6,315 nucleotides of DNA, taken from contig DEIV01000150.1 of NCBI GenBank assembly GCA_002352665.1, positions 1-6,315 on the forward strand, written 5' to 3'. The notes under the pieces are model-generated. The model worked only from the letters and a program-made list of their open reading frames with translations. It ran no database searches and was not told the DNA's origin. This document shows, in pieces, positions 1 through 5,769 of the stretch. Every line of letters starts with the position of its first letter. The stretch's first letter is position 1. This DNA comes from Flavobacteriaceae bacterium UBA2765 (GTDB taxonomy: Bacteria > Bacteroidota > Bacteroidia > Flavobacteriales > Flavobacteriaceae). A program made the translations under genes and the position numbers.

Positions 1-24
1 CTGATCATGTTTAACTCAAATTAT

Positions 25-1095
25 TCAATTAAAATTGGCAATTCGCTTTAATTTATCTTTATCTAACAAAACAATTCTTCTTCTTGTTTCAACTGCTATT
101 AGCCCCTCTTCCTTGAATTCTGTTAACATTCTAATTGCTGTTTCGGTAGCGGCCCCTATTAATCCGGCAAAATCCTCTCTAGGAATACTTACTCCTAAAT
201 TTGCATCATCCTTAATAATACCTTTATCATATAATTCTAATAGTGCCTTGGCCGTTCTTTGTCTTACCGAAGCAAAAGCCATTTGTACCAGATGTTCTTG
301 AACGTCAATTAAATTATTAGAAATCATATTGATAAACTTATTGGAAACCAATTTATTTCCATATAGCAGTTTAGTAAAGTCACTCTTTGGTATTCCAACA
401 ATCTCTGCATCTTCCAATACAGTAGCTGTTTCAATGTAAGTTTCTGCACTATTCAATAATGATAATTGTCCTATAAAATCTCCTGAACCATATATACCAG
501 TTACAAATTCTTTGCCTGACTCTGTAGTTTTATAAGTCTTTACAGTTCCACTCTCAATAAAATATAATGAGTGAGAAGTTCTACCTTCTCCAAAAATATT
601 TTCATTTTTTTCATATTTCTTAATATCTCGATTTTTTGAAAGACTTTTTAAATCAATATATTCAGAAGCTTCTTCTAAGAATGCATTTACACCGTCAAAG
701 TTCTTTGAAAATTCTTTTTTCAGGAAATCATTTTTATTTAAACGACATTCTATGGCATCTAATAATTCATGCTCTTCAAAAGGTTTGGTTACATAATCAT
801 CTGCTCCTAAATTCATTCCCTTTCTCATATCAGGTTTTTCTGACTTAGCAGTTAAAAAAATAAAAGGAATACCCGCCGTTTTAGGGAATTTACTTAAAAT
901 TTGCAATACGCCATACCCATTTAATTCAGGCATCATTATATCACAAATAATAATGTCTGGTTCAAATTGTTTTGCTTTTTTCACCCCTACTTTACCATTT
1001 TCAGCTGTTACTACATTATAGTTTGCTAATTCGAGAATGTCAGCGGTAGTCTCTCTTACATCCTCATTATCCTCAATCAATAATACTTTTTTCAT
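25..1095 (-). CDS. Response regulator with REC, cNMP-binding-like and CRP-type HTH domains
   Basis: This 356-aa protein joins a CheY-like receiver to a complete CRP/FNR-type regulator. The receiver (about 1-120) has the acidic pair E8/D9, phospho-acceptor D52 in CDIMMP, T82 and K104 in VTKPF, so it should be phosphorylatable. A cNMP-binding-like beta-roll spans about 150-245, followed by a dimerisation helix (about 245-275) and a CRP winged helix (about 277-345). The recognition helix reads GAATETAIRML; E318 and R322 align with E181 and R185 of E. coli CRP, and T317 replaces R180. Q210, Y220 and I221 stand where CRP has the cAMP contacts E72, R82 and S83, so cAMP binding is unlikely. Only two cysteines (C51, C117) are present, so an FNR-type iron-sulfur cluster is excluded. 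The gene is last of the leftward operon and overlaps the kinase gene by 23 bp, making it the evident kinase partner. It stops with TGA at 25-27; no terminator is visible in the remaining 24 bp. The domain call is firm; the target sites are inferred. Confidence 0.95.
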   Translation of the reverse strand: MKKVLLIEDNEDVRETTADILELANYNVVTAENGKVGVKKAKQFEPDIIICDIMMPELNGYGVLQILSKFPKTAGIPFIFLTAKSEKPDMRKGMNLGADDYVTKPFEEHELLDAIECRLNKNDFLKKEFSKNFDGVNAFLEEASEYIDLKSLSKNRDIKKYEKNENIFGEGRTSHSLYFIESGTVKTYKTTESGKEFVTGIYGSGDFIGQLSLLNSAETYIETATVLEDAEIVGIPKSDFTKLLYGNKLVSNKFINMISNNLIDVQEHLVQMAFASVRQRTAKALLELYDKGIIKDDANLGVSIPREDFAGLIGAATETAIRMLTEFKEEGLIAVETRRRIVLLDKDKLKRIANFN

Positions 1096-3160
1096 TTTTC
1101 TTTTGATTTATAGGTAGTTCAACAATAAAAGTGCTTCCTTCATATAATTTACTTTTAAAACTAATAGTACCATTTATTAATTCTGTATATTGTTTTACAA
1201 TATATAAGCCTAAACCCGTTCCTTGTATATTACTTGTATTTTCAGCTCTAAAAAATCGATCAAACAAATTATTTTGTTCTGCTTCAGGAATACCAATACC
1301 CTGATCTGTTACTTCTAAAAATATCCGTTCACTATTACTCGAAATCTTAAGTGTAATCTCTTTATTTTCAGGTGAATACTTAATTGCATTCGATACTAAA
1401 TTTAATAATATATGACGCATCAATTTTGGATCTAAATTTACTTCAATGGAAGGGCAATCATTTATAATTGTAATCACTTGACCTTTTTTCTTACTAATTT
1501 CTAATTCTTCAATTAAAGATTTTGAAAAATCTATCAACTCAAAATATTCGGGTTGTATTGACATTTTTCCTTCTTCTATTTTACTTAAAGAAAGGAAATC
1601 ATTCAGAATAACTACCAGATTTCTTACATTATTTTTAATCTTACCGGTATATTTCTTCCTCTTTTCTTCTTTTCCCGGTTCATTTTGTTTCTCAATAAGA
1701 ATTGCTGAAGAAAGAATGGTGCTTAAAGGTGTCCTAAACTCATGGGAAGCCATCGAAATAAAGCGAGATTTTAATTCGTTTAATTCCTGTTCTTTTCGCA
1801 AAGCATTTAATGTTTTTAGTTCTATTTGTTTTTGTTCAGAAATATCACTGTAAACTAATAGGGCCTCAATGATTTTTTTATTAGCATCAAATAAAGGTGT
1901 TGTATTTACTAAGTAGGTGATGTTTTTATAATCTATTTCAAAAGAAAGATGCTCACCAGCAAGTGTTTTTCTAATATCTTGTTTTAATCTAATTTTTTGA
2001 TTTTTGGAAAAAACGTTAATTTCATCAACACTTAATCCTTCTAAAATTTTCTCTTTTAATCCTATTTTTTTCAACTCTTGACCTTCAATATAATCAATCT
2101 TATAATCTCTATTGACTACAACAATAATACCCTTCGGAAAGTTTTTTGCAATAGCAGATAGCAAATTCTGATTAGTAATCGCCTTATTCTCTGCTGCTTT
2201 TGTTATAAGTATTTGGTCTTCTAAGTTTAAATTTGCTTCCACAAGCTTTTGCACTGTAGCCGTTAATTCATCAGTACGCTCTTGTACCTTTTCTTCTAAT
2301 TCAATAGCGTAGTTACGTAATTTTTGTTCACTCTTTATTAGTTTTTGTTTAACCTTCTTTCTTTCTGTTATATCACCAACTGCACCAAATATTCTTAGGG
2401 TTTTACCCTGTTCATTTCGAACTATAAATGCATGATCTTCAACATTTACATATGATCCATGATTGCTTTTAAGCCTGTATTCGAATGTCCATTGATTGAT
2501 CTTACCTGCAAAGATGTTATGTAATGATTTAAGTACTTTTTCTTTATCTGAAGGGTGAATGCTATTTTCCCACCATTTTTTTTCACTAGTTGGTCTAAAT
2601 AAATCAATATATGTCTGGTTATACCATTCTGTTTTGTTTATAACATCAAAATCATAAAATCCGTCATGCGTGGCTAACATAGCCAATTGAAATCGCTCTT
2701 CACTTTCTTTTAAATATTCTTCAGTGAATTGTTGTTCAATAGCTATACTTATCAGCTTACTGGCATCTTCTAATATTACTTTCTCCTTTTTGGCAGTATT
2801 AGCTAAAAAAATTATAGTAACTTGTTTTCCTCGGATTGTCGTTGACCTAAGATTTGTTTCTAATGGAAATTGTGAACCTTTCTTTTTAAGGCCTAAAAGA
2901 TTTATCTTCCTACAATTAGGTAAAGTTTTAGTGCCTCTAAAGTATTTTTCTTTATAGATACTTTGATTTTCTCTAAACTTCTTAGGAATAAGAGTTTCTA
3001 TTTTTTTATTTATTAGTTCTCCTACATTATATTCAAAGACATTTTCACTTGCCTGATTAGCCTTAAGTATCATCCCTTTAGAATCTACTACCAAAATACC
3101 TTCAGTCGAAAATCTAAAAATACTTTGAAATAATTCCTTATCATTTGATTCTTCTATCAT
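1073..3160 (-). CDS. Soluble multi-PAS sensor histidine kinase
   Basis: This 695-aa kinase has no signal peptide or membrane segment, so it should sense a cytosolic cue. In order it shows: a PAS domain resembling FixL (about 10-125); a second PAS with PAC tail ending in GDITERKK (about 152-268); a coiled coil (about 265-330); a third PAS-like domain (about 332-445) ending in SDISEQKQ; HisKA with phospho-acceptor H473 in ASHEFRTPLS; and HATPase_c (about 575-685). The ATPase has the N box LLNLVSNAIKYSP (Mg-binding N591), the G1 box DQGIGIP (619-625), F box FDRFFR (633-638) and G2 box GTGLGL (647-652). All catalytic motifs are intact, so it should be active. It carries no receiver of its own; the partner is the REC-CRP protein encoded immediately downstream. 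The start ATG lies 11 bp after the lipase stop and the first PAS begins about ten residues in, which supports this start. In PAS1, Q66 sits where FixL has its haem-binding His (alignment from memory), so haem and oxygen sensing by that route is doubtful. Confidence 0.95.
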   Translation of the reverse strand: MIEESNDKELFQSIFRFSTEGILVVDSKGMILKANQASENVFEYNVGELINKKIETLIPKKFRENQSIYKEKYFRGTKTLPNCRKINLLGLKKKGSQFPLETNLRSTTIRGKQVTIIFLANTAKKEKVILEDASKLISIAIEQQFTEEYLKESEERFQLAMLATHDGFYDFDVINKTEWYNQTYIDLFRPTSEKKWWENSIHPSDKEKVLKSLHNIFAGKINQWTFEYRLKSNHGSYVNVEDHAFIVRNEQGKTLRIFGAVGDITERKKVKQKLIKSEQKLRNYAIELEEKVQERTDELTATVQKLVEANLNLEDQILITKAAENKAITNQNLLSAIAKNFPKGIIVVVNRDYKIDYIEGQELKKIGLKEKILEGLSVDEINVFSKNQKIRLKQDIRKTLAGEHLSFEIDYKNITYLVNTTPLFDANKKIIEALLVYSDISEQKQIELKTLNALRKEQELNELKSRFISMASHEFRTPLSTILSSAILIEKQNEPGKEEKRKKYTGKIKNNVRNLVVILNDFLSLSKIEEGKMSIQPEYFELIDFSKSLIEELEISKKKGQVITIINDCPSIEVNLDPKLMRHILLNLVSNAIKYSPENKEITLKISSNSERIFLEVTDQGIGIPEAEQNNLFDRFFRAENTSNIQGTGLGLYIVKQYTELINGTISFKSKLYEGSTFIVELPINQKKNEKSIID

Positions 3161-3171
3161 TTCTTTATTTA

Positions 3172-3948
3172 TTACAAATCAAAATCTTTAATAATAGACT
3201 TATGTGATTGGAGAATATTTTTTGTAGCTGTATACCCTAAATTAAAAATGGTATCTATATTTTTCATATCAAAGGTGCCAAAGTTGATTAATTCTTTTGG
3301 AGATATTACCAAATCACAATCTGAAAATTTTAAGAGGGACTCTGAAGCAGATTTTATTTTATATGCCCTGTCAATTACATTATAAGAATGTTTTAAATCT
3401 TCAATTCTAATATTTTTTAGAGGGTTAACATATACTCCAATAATTTTATCACAATACTTTTTTAATGGTTCCACAGGAAAATTATTAAGTGTGCCACCAT
3501 CAATATAATACGAATCATTAACATTTACAGGAGTGAAAACTCCGGGAAAGGATGCCGATGCTAAAACGGGTCTGATCAGTTCCCCTTTGTGAAAAATCTT
3601 TAACGTACCATCTACAACATTTGTGGCTGTAATAAAAAACGGTTTCTTTAAAGCGTTGAAATTATCTTCTGGTAAATACTCATTAAAAATATCATAAAAC
3701 TTTTCAGTATCAATAAATCCGGGCTTTCTGCGTGCGAATCTATTTGTATGAAATATAGGTATCGTTTTAAAAAAATTTAATATTTCGACCCAGTCAACGC
3801 CGCCTGCGTATAAAACACCTACAATAGCACCTGCACTGGTGCCTGCAATATGTGTTGGCAATATTCCATACTCTTCTAATGCTTTAATCACTCCTATATG
3901 GGCAGCTCCTCTCACACCACCACCTGAAAGTACGAGACCTACATTCAT
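3172..3948 (-). CDS. Patatin-like phospholipase, RssA/YchK-type
   Basis: This 258-aa protein is a compact single-domain patatin-family serine acyl hydrolase. The oxyanion loop is SGGGVRGAAH (8-17), the nucleophile is S38 in GTSAG (36-40), and the dyad aspartate is D150 in the DGG motif (150-152). All parts of the Ser-Asp dyad are intact, so it is probably an active lipid acyl hydrolase. No signal peptide or membrane segment is seen, so it should act in the cytoplasm or at the inner face of the membrane. The length matches the short bacterial RssA/YchK group, not the longer outer-membrane patatins that carry a beta-barrel. It is the first gene of the leftward operon, followed after 11 bp by the kinase and then the response regulator. 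A predicted transcript start near 3965 leaves a leader of about 17 nt. The natural substrate cannot be read from the sequence. Linkage to the two-component pair suggests a role in the same stress response, or in producing or removing a lipid signal; that part is inference. Confidence 0.93.
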   Translation of the reverse strand: MNVGLVLSGGGVRGAAHIGVIKALEEYGILPTHIAGTSAGAIVGVLYAGGVDWVEILNFFKTIPIFHTNRFARRKPGFIDTEKFYDIFNEYLPEDNFNALKKPFFITATNVVDGTLKIFHKGELIRPVLASASFPGVFTPVNVNDSYYIDGGTLNNFPVEPLKKYCDKIIGVYVNPLKNIRIEDLKHSYNVIDRAYKIKSASESLLKFSDCDLVISPKELINFGTFDMKNIDTIFNLGYTATKNILQSHKSIIKDFDL

Positions 3949-3968
3949 TCTTTATATTTTTTCTGTTA

Positions 3969-3976
3969 CAAAGGTA
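3969..3976 (-). promoter_or_regulatory. -7 element of the leftward lipase-kinase-regulator operon
   Basis: On the minus strand this reads TACCTTTG, an exact match to the Bacteroidota -7 consensus TAnnTTTG. If it is centred at -7, transcription starts near 3965, about 17 nt before the lipase ATG. At the expected -33 position, 19 nt further upstream, the minus strand reads TTTA, a 3-of-4 match to TTTG. The dyad at 3999-4012 overlaps that position. The call rests on the consensus match, the position and the identical twin promoter at 4124-4131; the start site is inferred. Confidence 0.7.
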
Positions 3977-3998
3977 TTTGATTGCTAAAGAATTATAA

Positions 3999-4012
3999 AT
4001 GATAATCGTCAT
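3999..4012 (-). promoter_or_regulatory. CRP/FNR-type operator of the leftward operon
   Basis: Read on the minus strand this is ATGAC-GATT-ATCAT, a dyad of the form ATGA-N6-TCAT. The TGA-N6-TCA core is the spacing shared by CRP (TGTGA-N6-TCACA) and FNR (TTGAT-N4-ATCAA) sites. Its centre (4005.5) lies exactly 33 bp upstream of the centre of the -7 element at 3969-3976, hence about 40 bp upstream of the predicted start. That is the class II activator position. The obvious candidate to bind it is the CRP-type response regulator encoded in the same operon, which would make the circuit autoregulatory. Binding itself is inferred. Confidence 0.65.
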
Positions 4013-4067
4013 CTGAGAACTGTTGGATGATAAAAAAGGGTTAAAAATTTATCCATAGGATTACAAA

Positions 4068-4082
4068 TACTTAATATAAGTA
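4068..4082. repeat. Short inverted repeat between the two operators
   Basis: TACTTA-ATA-TAAGTA is a perfect 6-bp inverted repeat around a 3-bp centre. It sits five bases upstream of the rightward operator, centred about 60 bp before the predicted rightward start. It has no TGA/TCA core, so it is not another CRP-type site. It could be an operator for a second regulator or a chance dyad in A/T-rich DNA. Confidence 0.35.
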
Positions 4083-4087
4083 AAAGG

Positions 4088-4101
4088 ATGACTTTGGTCA
4101 T
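4088..4101 (+). promoter_or_regulatory. CRP/FNR-type operator of the rightward chaperone operon
   Basis: ATGAC-TTTG-GTCAT is a perfect 5-bp inverted repeat with the CRP/FNR core TGA-N6-TCA. Its centre (4094.5) is exactly 33 bp upstream of the centre of the TACCTTTG element at 4124-4131, matching the operator at 3999-4012 to the base. Both sites begin with ATGAC on the side away from their promoter and are followed by 22 bases before TACCTTTG. No usable -33 box exists here (TTAC at the expected place), so this promoter probably needs the activator. The likely binder is the REC-CRP regulator. Confidence 0.7.
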
Positions 4102-4123
4102 TACAAATTGCAAAATACATATA

Positions 4124-4131
4124 TACCTTTG
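4124..4131 (+). promoter_or_regulatory. -7 element of the rightward chaperone operon
   Basis: TACCTTTG matches the Bacteroidota -7 consensus TAnnTTTG exactly and is identical to the leftward element. A -7 centring puts the transcript start near 4135, leaving a leader of roughly 105 nt before the first ATG. The -33 position reads TTAC, a poor match, and the CRP-type dyad lies just upstream of it, which is the expected picture for an activator-dependent promoter. Confidence 0.7.
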
Positions 4132-4137
4132 TAGTTG

Positions 4138-4185
4138 ACAATTCAAGATTATTTCATTTATTTTAATTTTTAATATTTGAATTGT
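4138..4185 (+). promoter_or_regulatory. Possible hairpin at the 5' end of the chaperone-operon leader
   Basis: ACAATTCAA (4138-4146) pairs perfectly with TTGAATTGT (4177-4185). A G-U pair (4147/4176) and, past one bulged base, four more A-T pairs (4148-4151 with 4171-4174) extend the stem. A 19-nt loop remains. It lies only a few bases after the predicted transcript start. It is almost entirely A-U, so its stability is modest, and no known riboswitch or thermosensor family is recognised. A weak, temperature-labile 5' structure or an mRNA-stabilising hairpin would both fit; chance is also possible. Confidence 0.3.
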
Positions 4186-4240
4186 ATATTTAAAATAAAA
4201 ATTTCTGAATAATTACGATTAATACTTTTAAAAAAAACAA

Positions 4241-4552
4241 ATGAAAACAAACAACTTTAATACATTATCTATGGCGGTAGATACACTAACCAATGAAGGG
4301 TATGTTGATGATTTTAAAGCAGAAGAAAATTGCATTAAAGCATTATATGCTAAGAAAGAATATCAACCGAAAGACCTTAAAATAGTGAAGTCATTTCGTT
4401 TTGAAGGCACGACAAACCCGGATGATGAGTCTGACCTTTTTGCCATAGTCGCAAATGATGGCACAAAGGGAACTTTGGTAATGTCTTACAGTTTTAAACA
4501 CAATCAAAATGTTGAGTTAATAAAACAAATCAAACAAATTAAAAATCAGTAA
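4241..4552 (+). CDS. Small conserved protein of unknown function (family often mislabelled 'phosphoribosylpyrophosphate synthetase')
   Basis: This 103-aa soluble protein has no signal peptide or membrane segment. It resembles a short family common in Bacteroidota, recognised from memory by the centre FRFEGTTNPDDESDLFAI (52-69) and NDGTKGTLV (72-80). Database members are often named phosphoribosylpyrophosphate synthetase, but nothing supports that: the real enzyme is about 310 aa with a PRPP-binding loop, and neither the length nor the motif is here. The N-terminal part is helical and acidic; the C-terminal tail is lysine/glutamine-rich (KQIKQIKNQ), built on a 9-bp near-tandem repeat at 4523-4540. 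It is the first gene of the rightward operon. Its TAA (4550-4552) directly abuts the next ATG, so translation of the co-chaperone is probably coupled to it. Its place ahead of cbpA suggests a stress-related role, but the function is unknown. Confidence 0.88.
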   Translation: MKTNNFNTLSMAVDTLTNEGYVDDFKAEENCIKALYAKKEYQPKDLKIVKSFRFEGTTNPDDESDLFAIVANDGTKGTLVMSYSFKHNQNVELIKQIKQIKNQ

Positions 4553-5455
4553 ATGGCTTTTATAGATTATTATAAAATATTAGGAGTTGATAAAACGGCA
4601 ACTGATAAAGAAATAAAAAAGGCTTACCGAAAACTGGCTAGAAAATACCATCCGGATCTAAATCCTGATAATAAGGTAGCCGAGAAAAAATTTAAAGAGA
4701 TCAATGAAGCTAATGAAGTCTTGAGTAATTCAGAAAATCGTAAAAAGTATGACAAATATGGAAAAGATTGGAAACACTCTGAAGAATTTGAAAAAGCAAG
4801 ACAACAGCAGCAATATCAAAGGAGTTCTTATCAGGGAAGTTCTGGTGGTTTTGGAGGTTCTGGTGGTTTTTCTGATTCAGATTATTCAGATTTTTTTGAA
4901 TCTATGTTCGGAGGTGCATCTTCAAGTGCAAGAAGTAGAAGTGTAAAGTATAGAGGGCAAGACTTTAATGCTGAATTGCACCTCGACCTAAAAGATGTTT
5001 ATACTACCCATAAACAAACATTAACCGTTAACGGCAAAAAAATAAGATTAACTATTCCTGCCGGAGTAAAAAATGGGCAAGTAATTAAAATAAAAGGCCA
5101 TGGTGGTAAAGGTATAAACGGGGATCCTAACGGAGATTTGCATATTAAATTTTCTATTAGCAATCATACCCAGTTTAAGCGAGATAAAGACAACCTTTAT
5201 CTAAATGTTGATTTAGATTTATATAAAGCTGTTTTAGGAGGTGATATTACCATTGATACATTTGATGGTAAAGTAAAACTAAAAATAAAGCCTGAAACCC
5301 AAAATGGAACCAAAGTGAAATTAAAAGGTAAAGGTTTTCCTGTATACAAAAAAGAAGGTCAATTTGGAGATTTGTATATTACATATCAAATAAAAATCCC
5401 AACAAATCTTACGGATAAAGAAAAAGAATTATTTAGAGAATTAGCTAAATTATAA
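4553..5455 (+). CDS. cbpA: CbpA-type J-domain co-chaperone (DnaJ class B, no zinc finger)
   Basis: This 300-aa cytosolic Hsp40 should stimulate DnaK ATPase activity and deliver unfolded clients to it. The J domain spans about 4-70, with the essential HPD at 33-35 in KYHPDLNPDN. A Q/S/G/F-rich linker follows (about 83-125, with GGFGGSGGF), then the two beta-barrel client-binding domains (about 135-285). The protein contains no cysteine, so the CxxCxGxG zinc finger of true DnaJ is absent. That, the length and the cbpM gene directly after it identify it as CbpA. The start ATG immediately follows the stop of the upstream gene, so no independent ribosome site is evident and reinitiation is likely. 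In E. coli CbpA also binds DNA and is a stress and stationary-phase protein; whether this one binds DNA is not visible. Confidence 0.95.
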   Translation: MAFIDYYKILGVDKTATDKEIKKAYRKLARKYHPDLNPDNKVAEKKFKEINEANEVLSNSENRKKYDKYGKDWKHSEEFEKARQQQQYQRSSYQGSSGGFGGSGGFSDSDYSDFFESMFGGASSSARSRSVKYRGQDFNAELHLDLKDVYTTHKQTLTVNGKKIRLTIPAGVKNGQVIKIKGHGGKGINGDPNGDLHIKFSISNHTQFKRDKDNLYLNVDLDLYKAVLGGDITIDTFDGKVKLKIKPETQNGTKVKLKGKGFPVYKKEGQFGDLYITYQIKIPTNLTDKEKELFRELAKL

Positions 5456-5459
5456 AATT

Positions 5460-5756
5460 ATGGAAACGAAGAACTTCATCCTCATAAATCAACTTTGTTC
5501 AAATTATAACGTTGAATTGTCGTTTTTTAAACAGTTAAGTGAAATAGGATTAATAAAAATAATGACAATAGAACAATCTCATTTTATCCATCAAGACAAA
5601 ATAAATGATATTGAAAAAATGATAAGAATTCATCACGAATTAGATGTTAATATTGAAGGTATTGATGTTGTTTTTAATTTATTACAAAAAGTAGATAATT
5701 TACAAAACGAACTAACTTCAATTAAAAACAGATTACAATTATATGAAAATGATTAA
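5460..5756 (+). CDS. cbpM: Chaperone modulator CbpM
   Basis: This 98-aa protein has the MerR-like helical fold of CbpM, which in E. coli binds the CbpA J domain and blocks its interaction with DnaK. The family signature is RIHHELDVNIEGIDVVFNLL (56-75), followed by a short coiled coil (about 75-96). The N-terminal part (about 8-35, with FFKQLSEIGLI) matches the family's first helices. It starts four bases after the cbpA stop in the usual cbpA-cbpM order, so the activator of DnaK and its inhibitor are made together. The length is normal for the family. Sequence identity to enterobacterial CbpM is low, but context and signature agree. Confidence 0.9.
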   Translation: METKNFILINQLCSNYNVELSFFKQLSEIGLIKIMTIEQSHFIHQDKINDIEKMIRIHHELDVNIEGIDVVFNLLQKVDNLQNELTSIKNRLQLYEND

Positions 5757-5769
5757 CGAAAAATAAAGT

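Larger units (their letters stand above)
3949..4240. other. Divergent intergenic regulatory region
   Basis: This is the only sizeable non-coding stretch in the window, between the start codons of the two divergent operons. It is very A/T-rich and contains no credible ORF. From left to right it holds: a leftward -7 element, a CRP/FNR-spaced dyad, about 55 bp with no clear signal apart from a GGATGAT copy at 4025-4031, a separate short palindrome, a second CRP/FNR-spaced dyad, a rightward -7 element, and a leader of about 105 nt that can form an A/T-rich hairpin. The two dyads are 89 bp apart centre to centre. Confidence 0.85.

Noticed and set aside
1..24. Minus-strand ATG at 6-8 as the start of a fourth gene in the leftward operon
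   Set aside because: Only eight bases of it would be inside the window; spacing of 16 bp from the regulator stop is plausible but nothing else supports it.
35..301. Plus-strand ORF opposite the response regulator HTH region, and similar ones at 636-848 and 2724-2957
   Set aside because: They are antisense shadows of well-supported minus-strand genes, with no recognisable domain or start context.
4135..4146. TTGA-N4-TCAA, resembling an FNR box near the rightward start site
   Set aside because: FNR/CRP sites need TGA-N6-TCA spacing; here the spacing is two bases short. It also lies at or after the predicted transcript start and overlaps the hairpin arm.
4241..4552. Annotation as phosphoribosylpyrophosphate synthetase
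   Set aside because: Length and motifs do not fit that enzyme; the name is a propagated database label.
4749..4946. Plus-strand ORF inside cbpA in another frame
   Set aside because: It is a shadow of the Gly/Ser-rich linker coding region; the cbpA frame has clear J-domain and C-terminal domain motifs.
4553..5455. Assignment as the housekeeping DnaJ
   Set aside because: It has no cysteines and hence no zinc-finger domain, and it is followed by cbpM, which fits CbpA.
5619..5633. ATGA-N7-TCAT, a possible third operator
   Set aside because: The spacer is seven rather than six, and it lies inside the cbpM coding sequence with no -7 element at the right distance.
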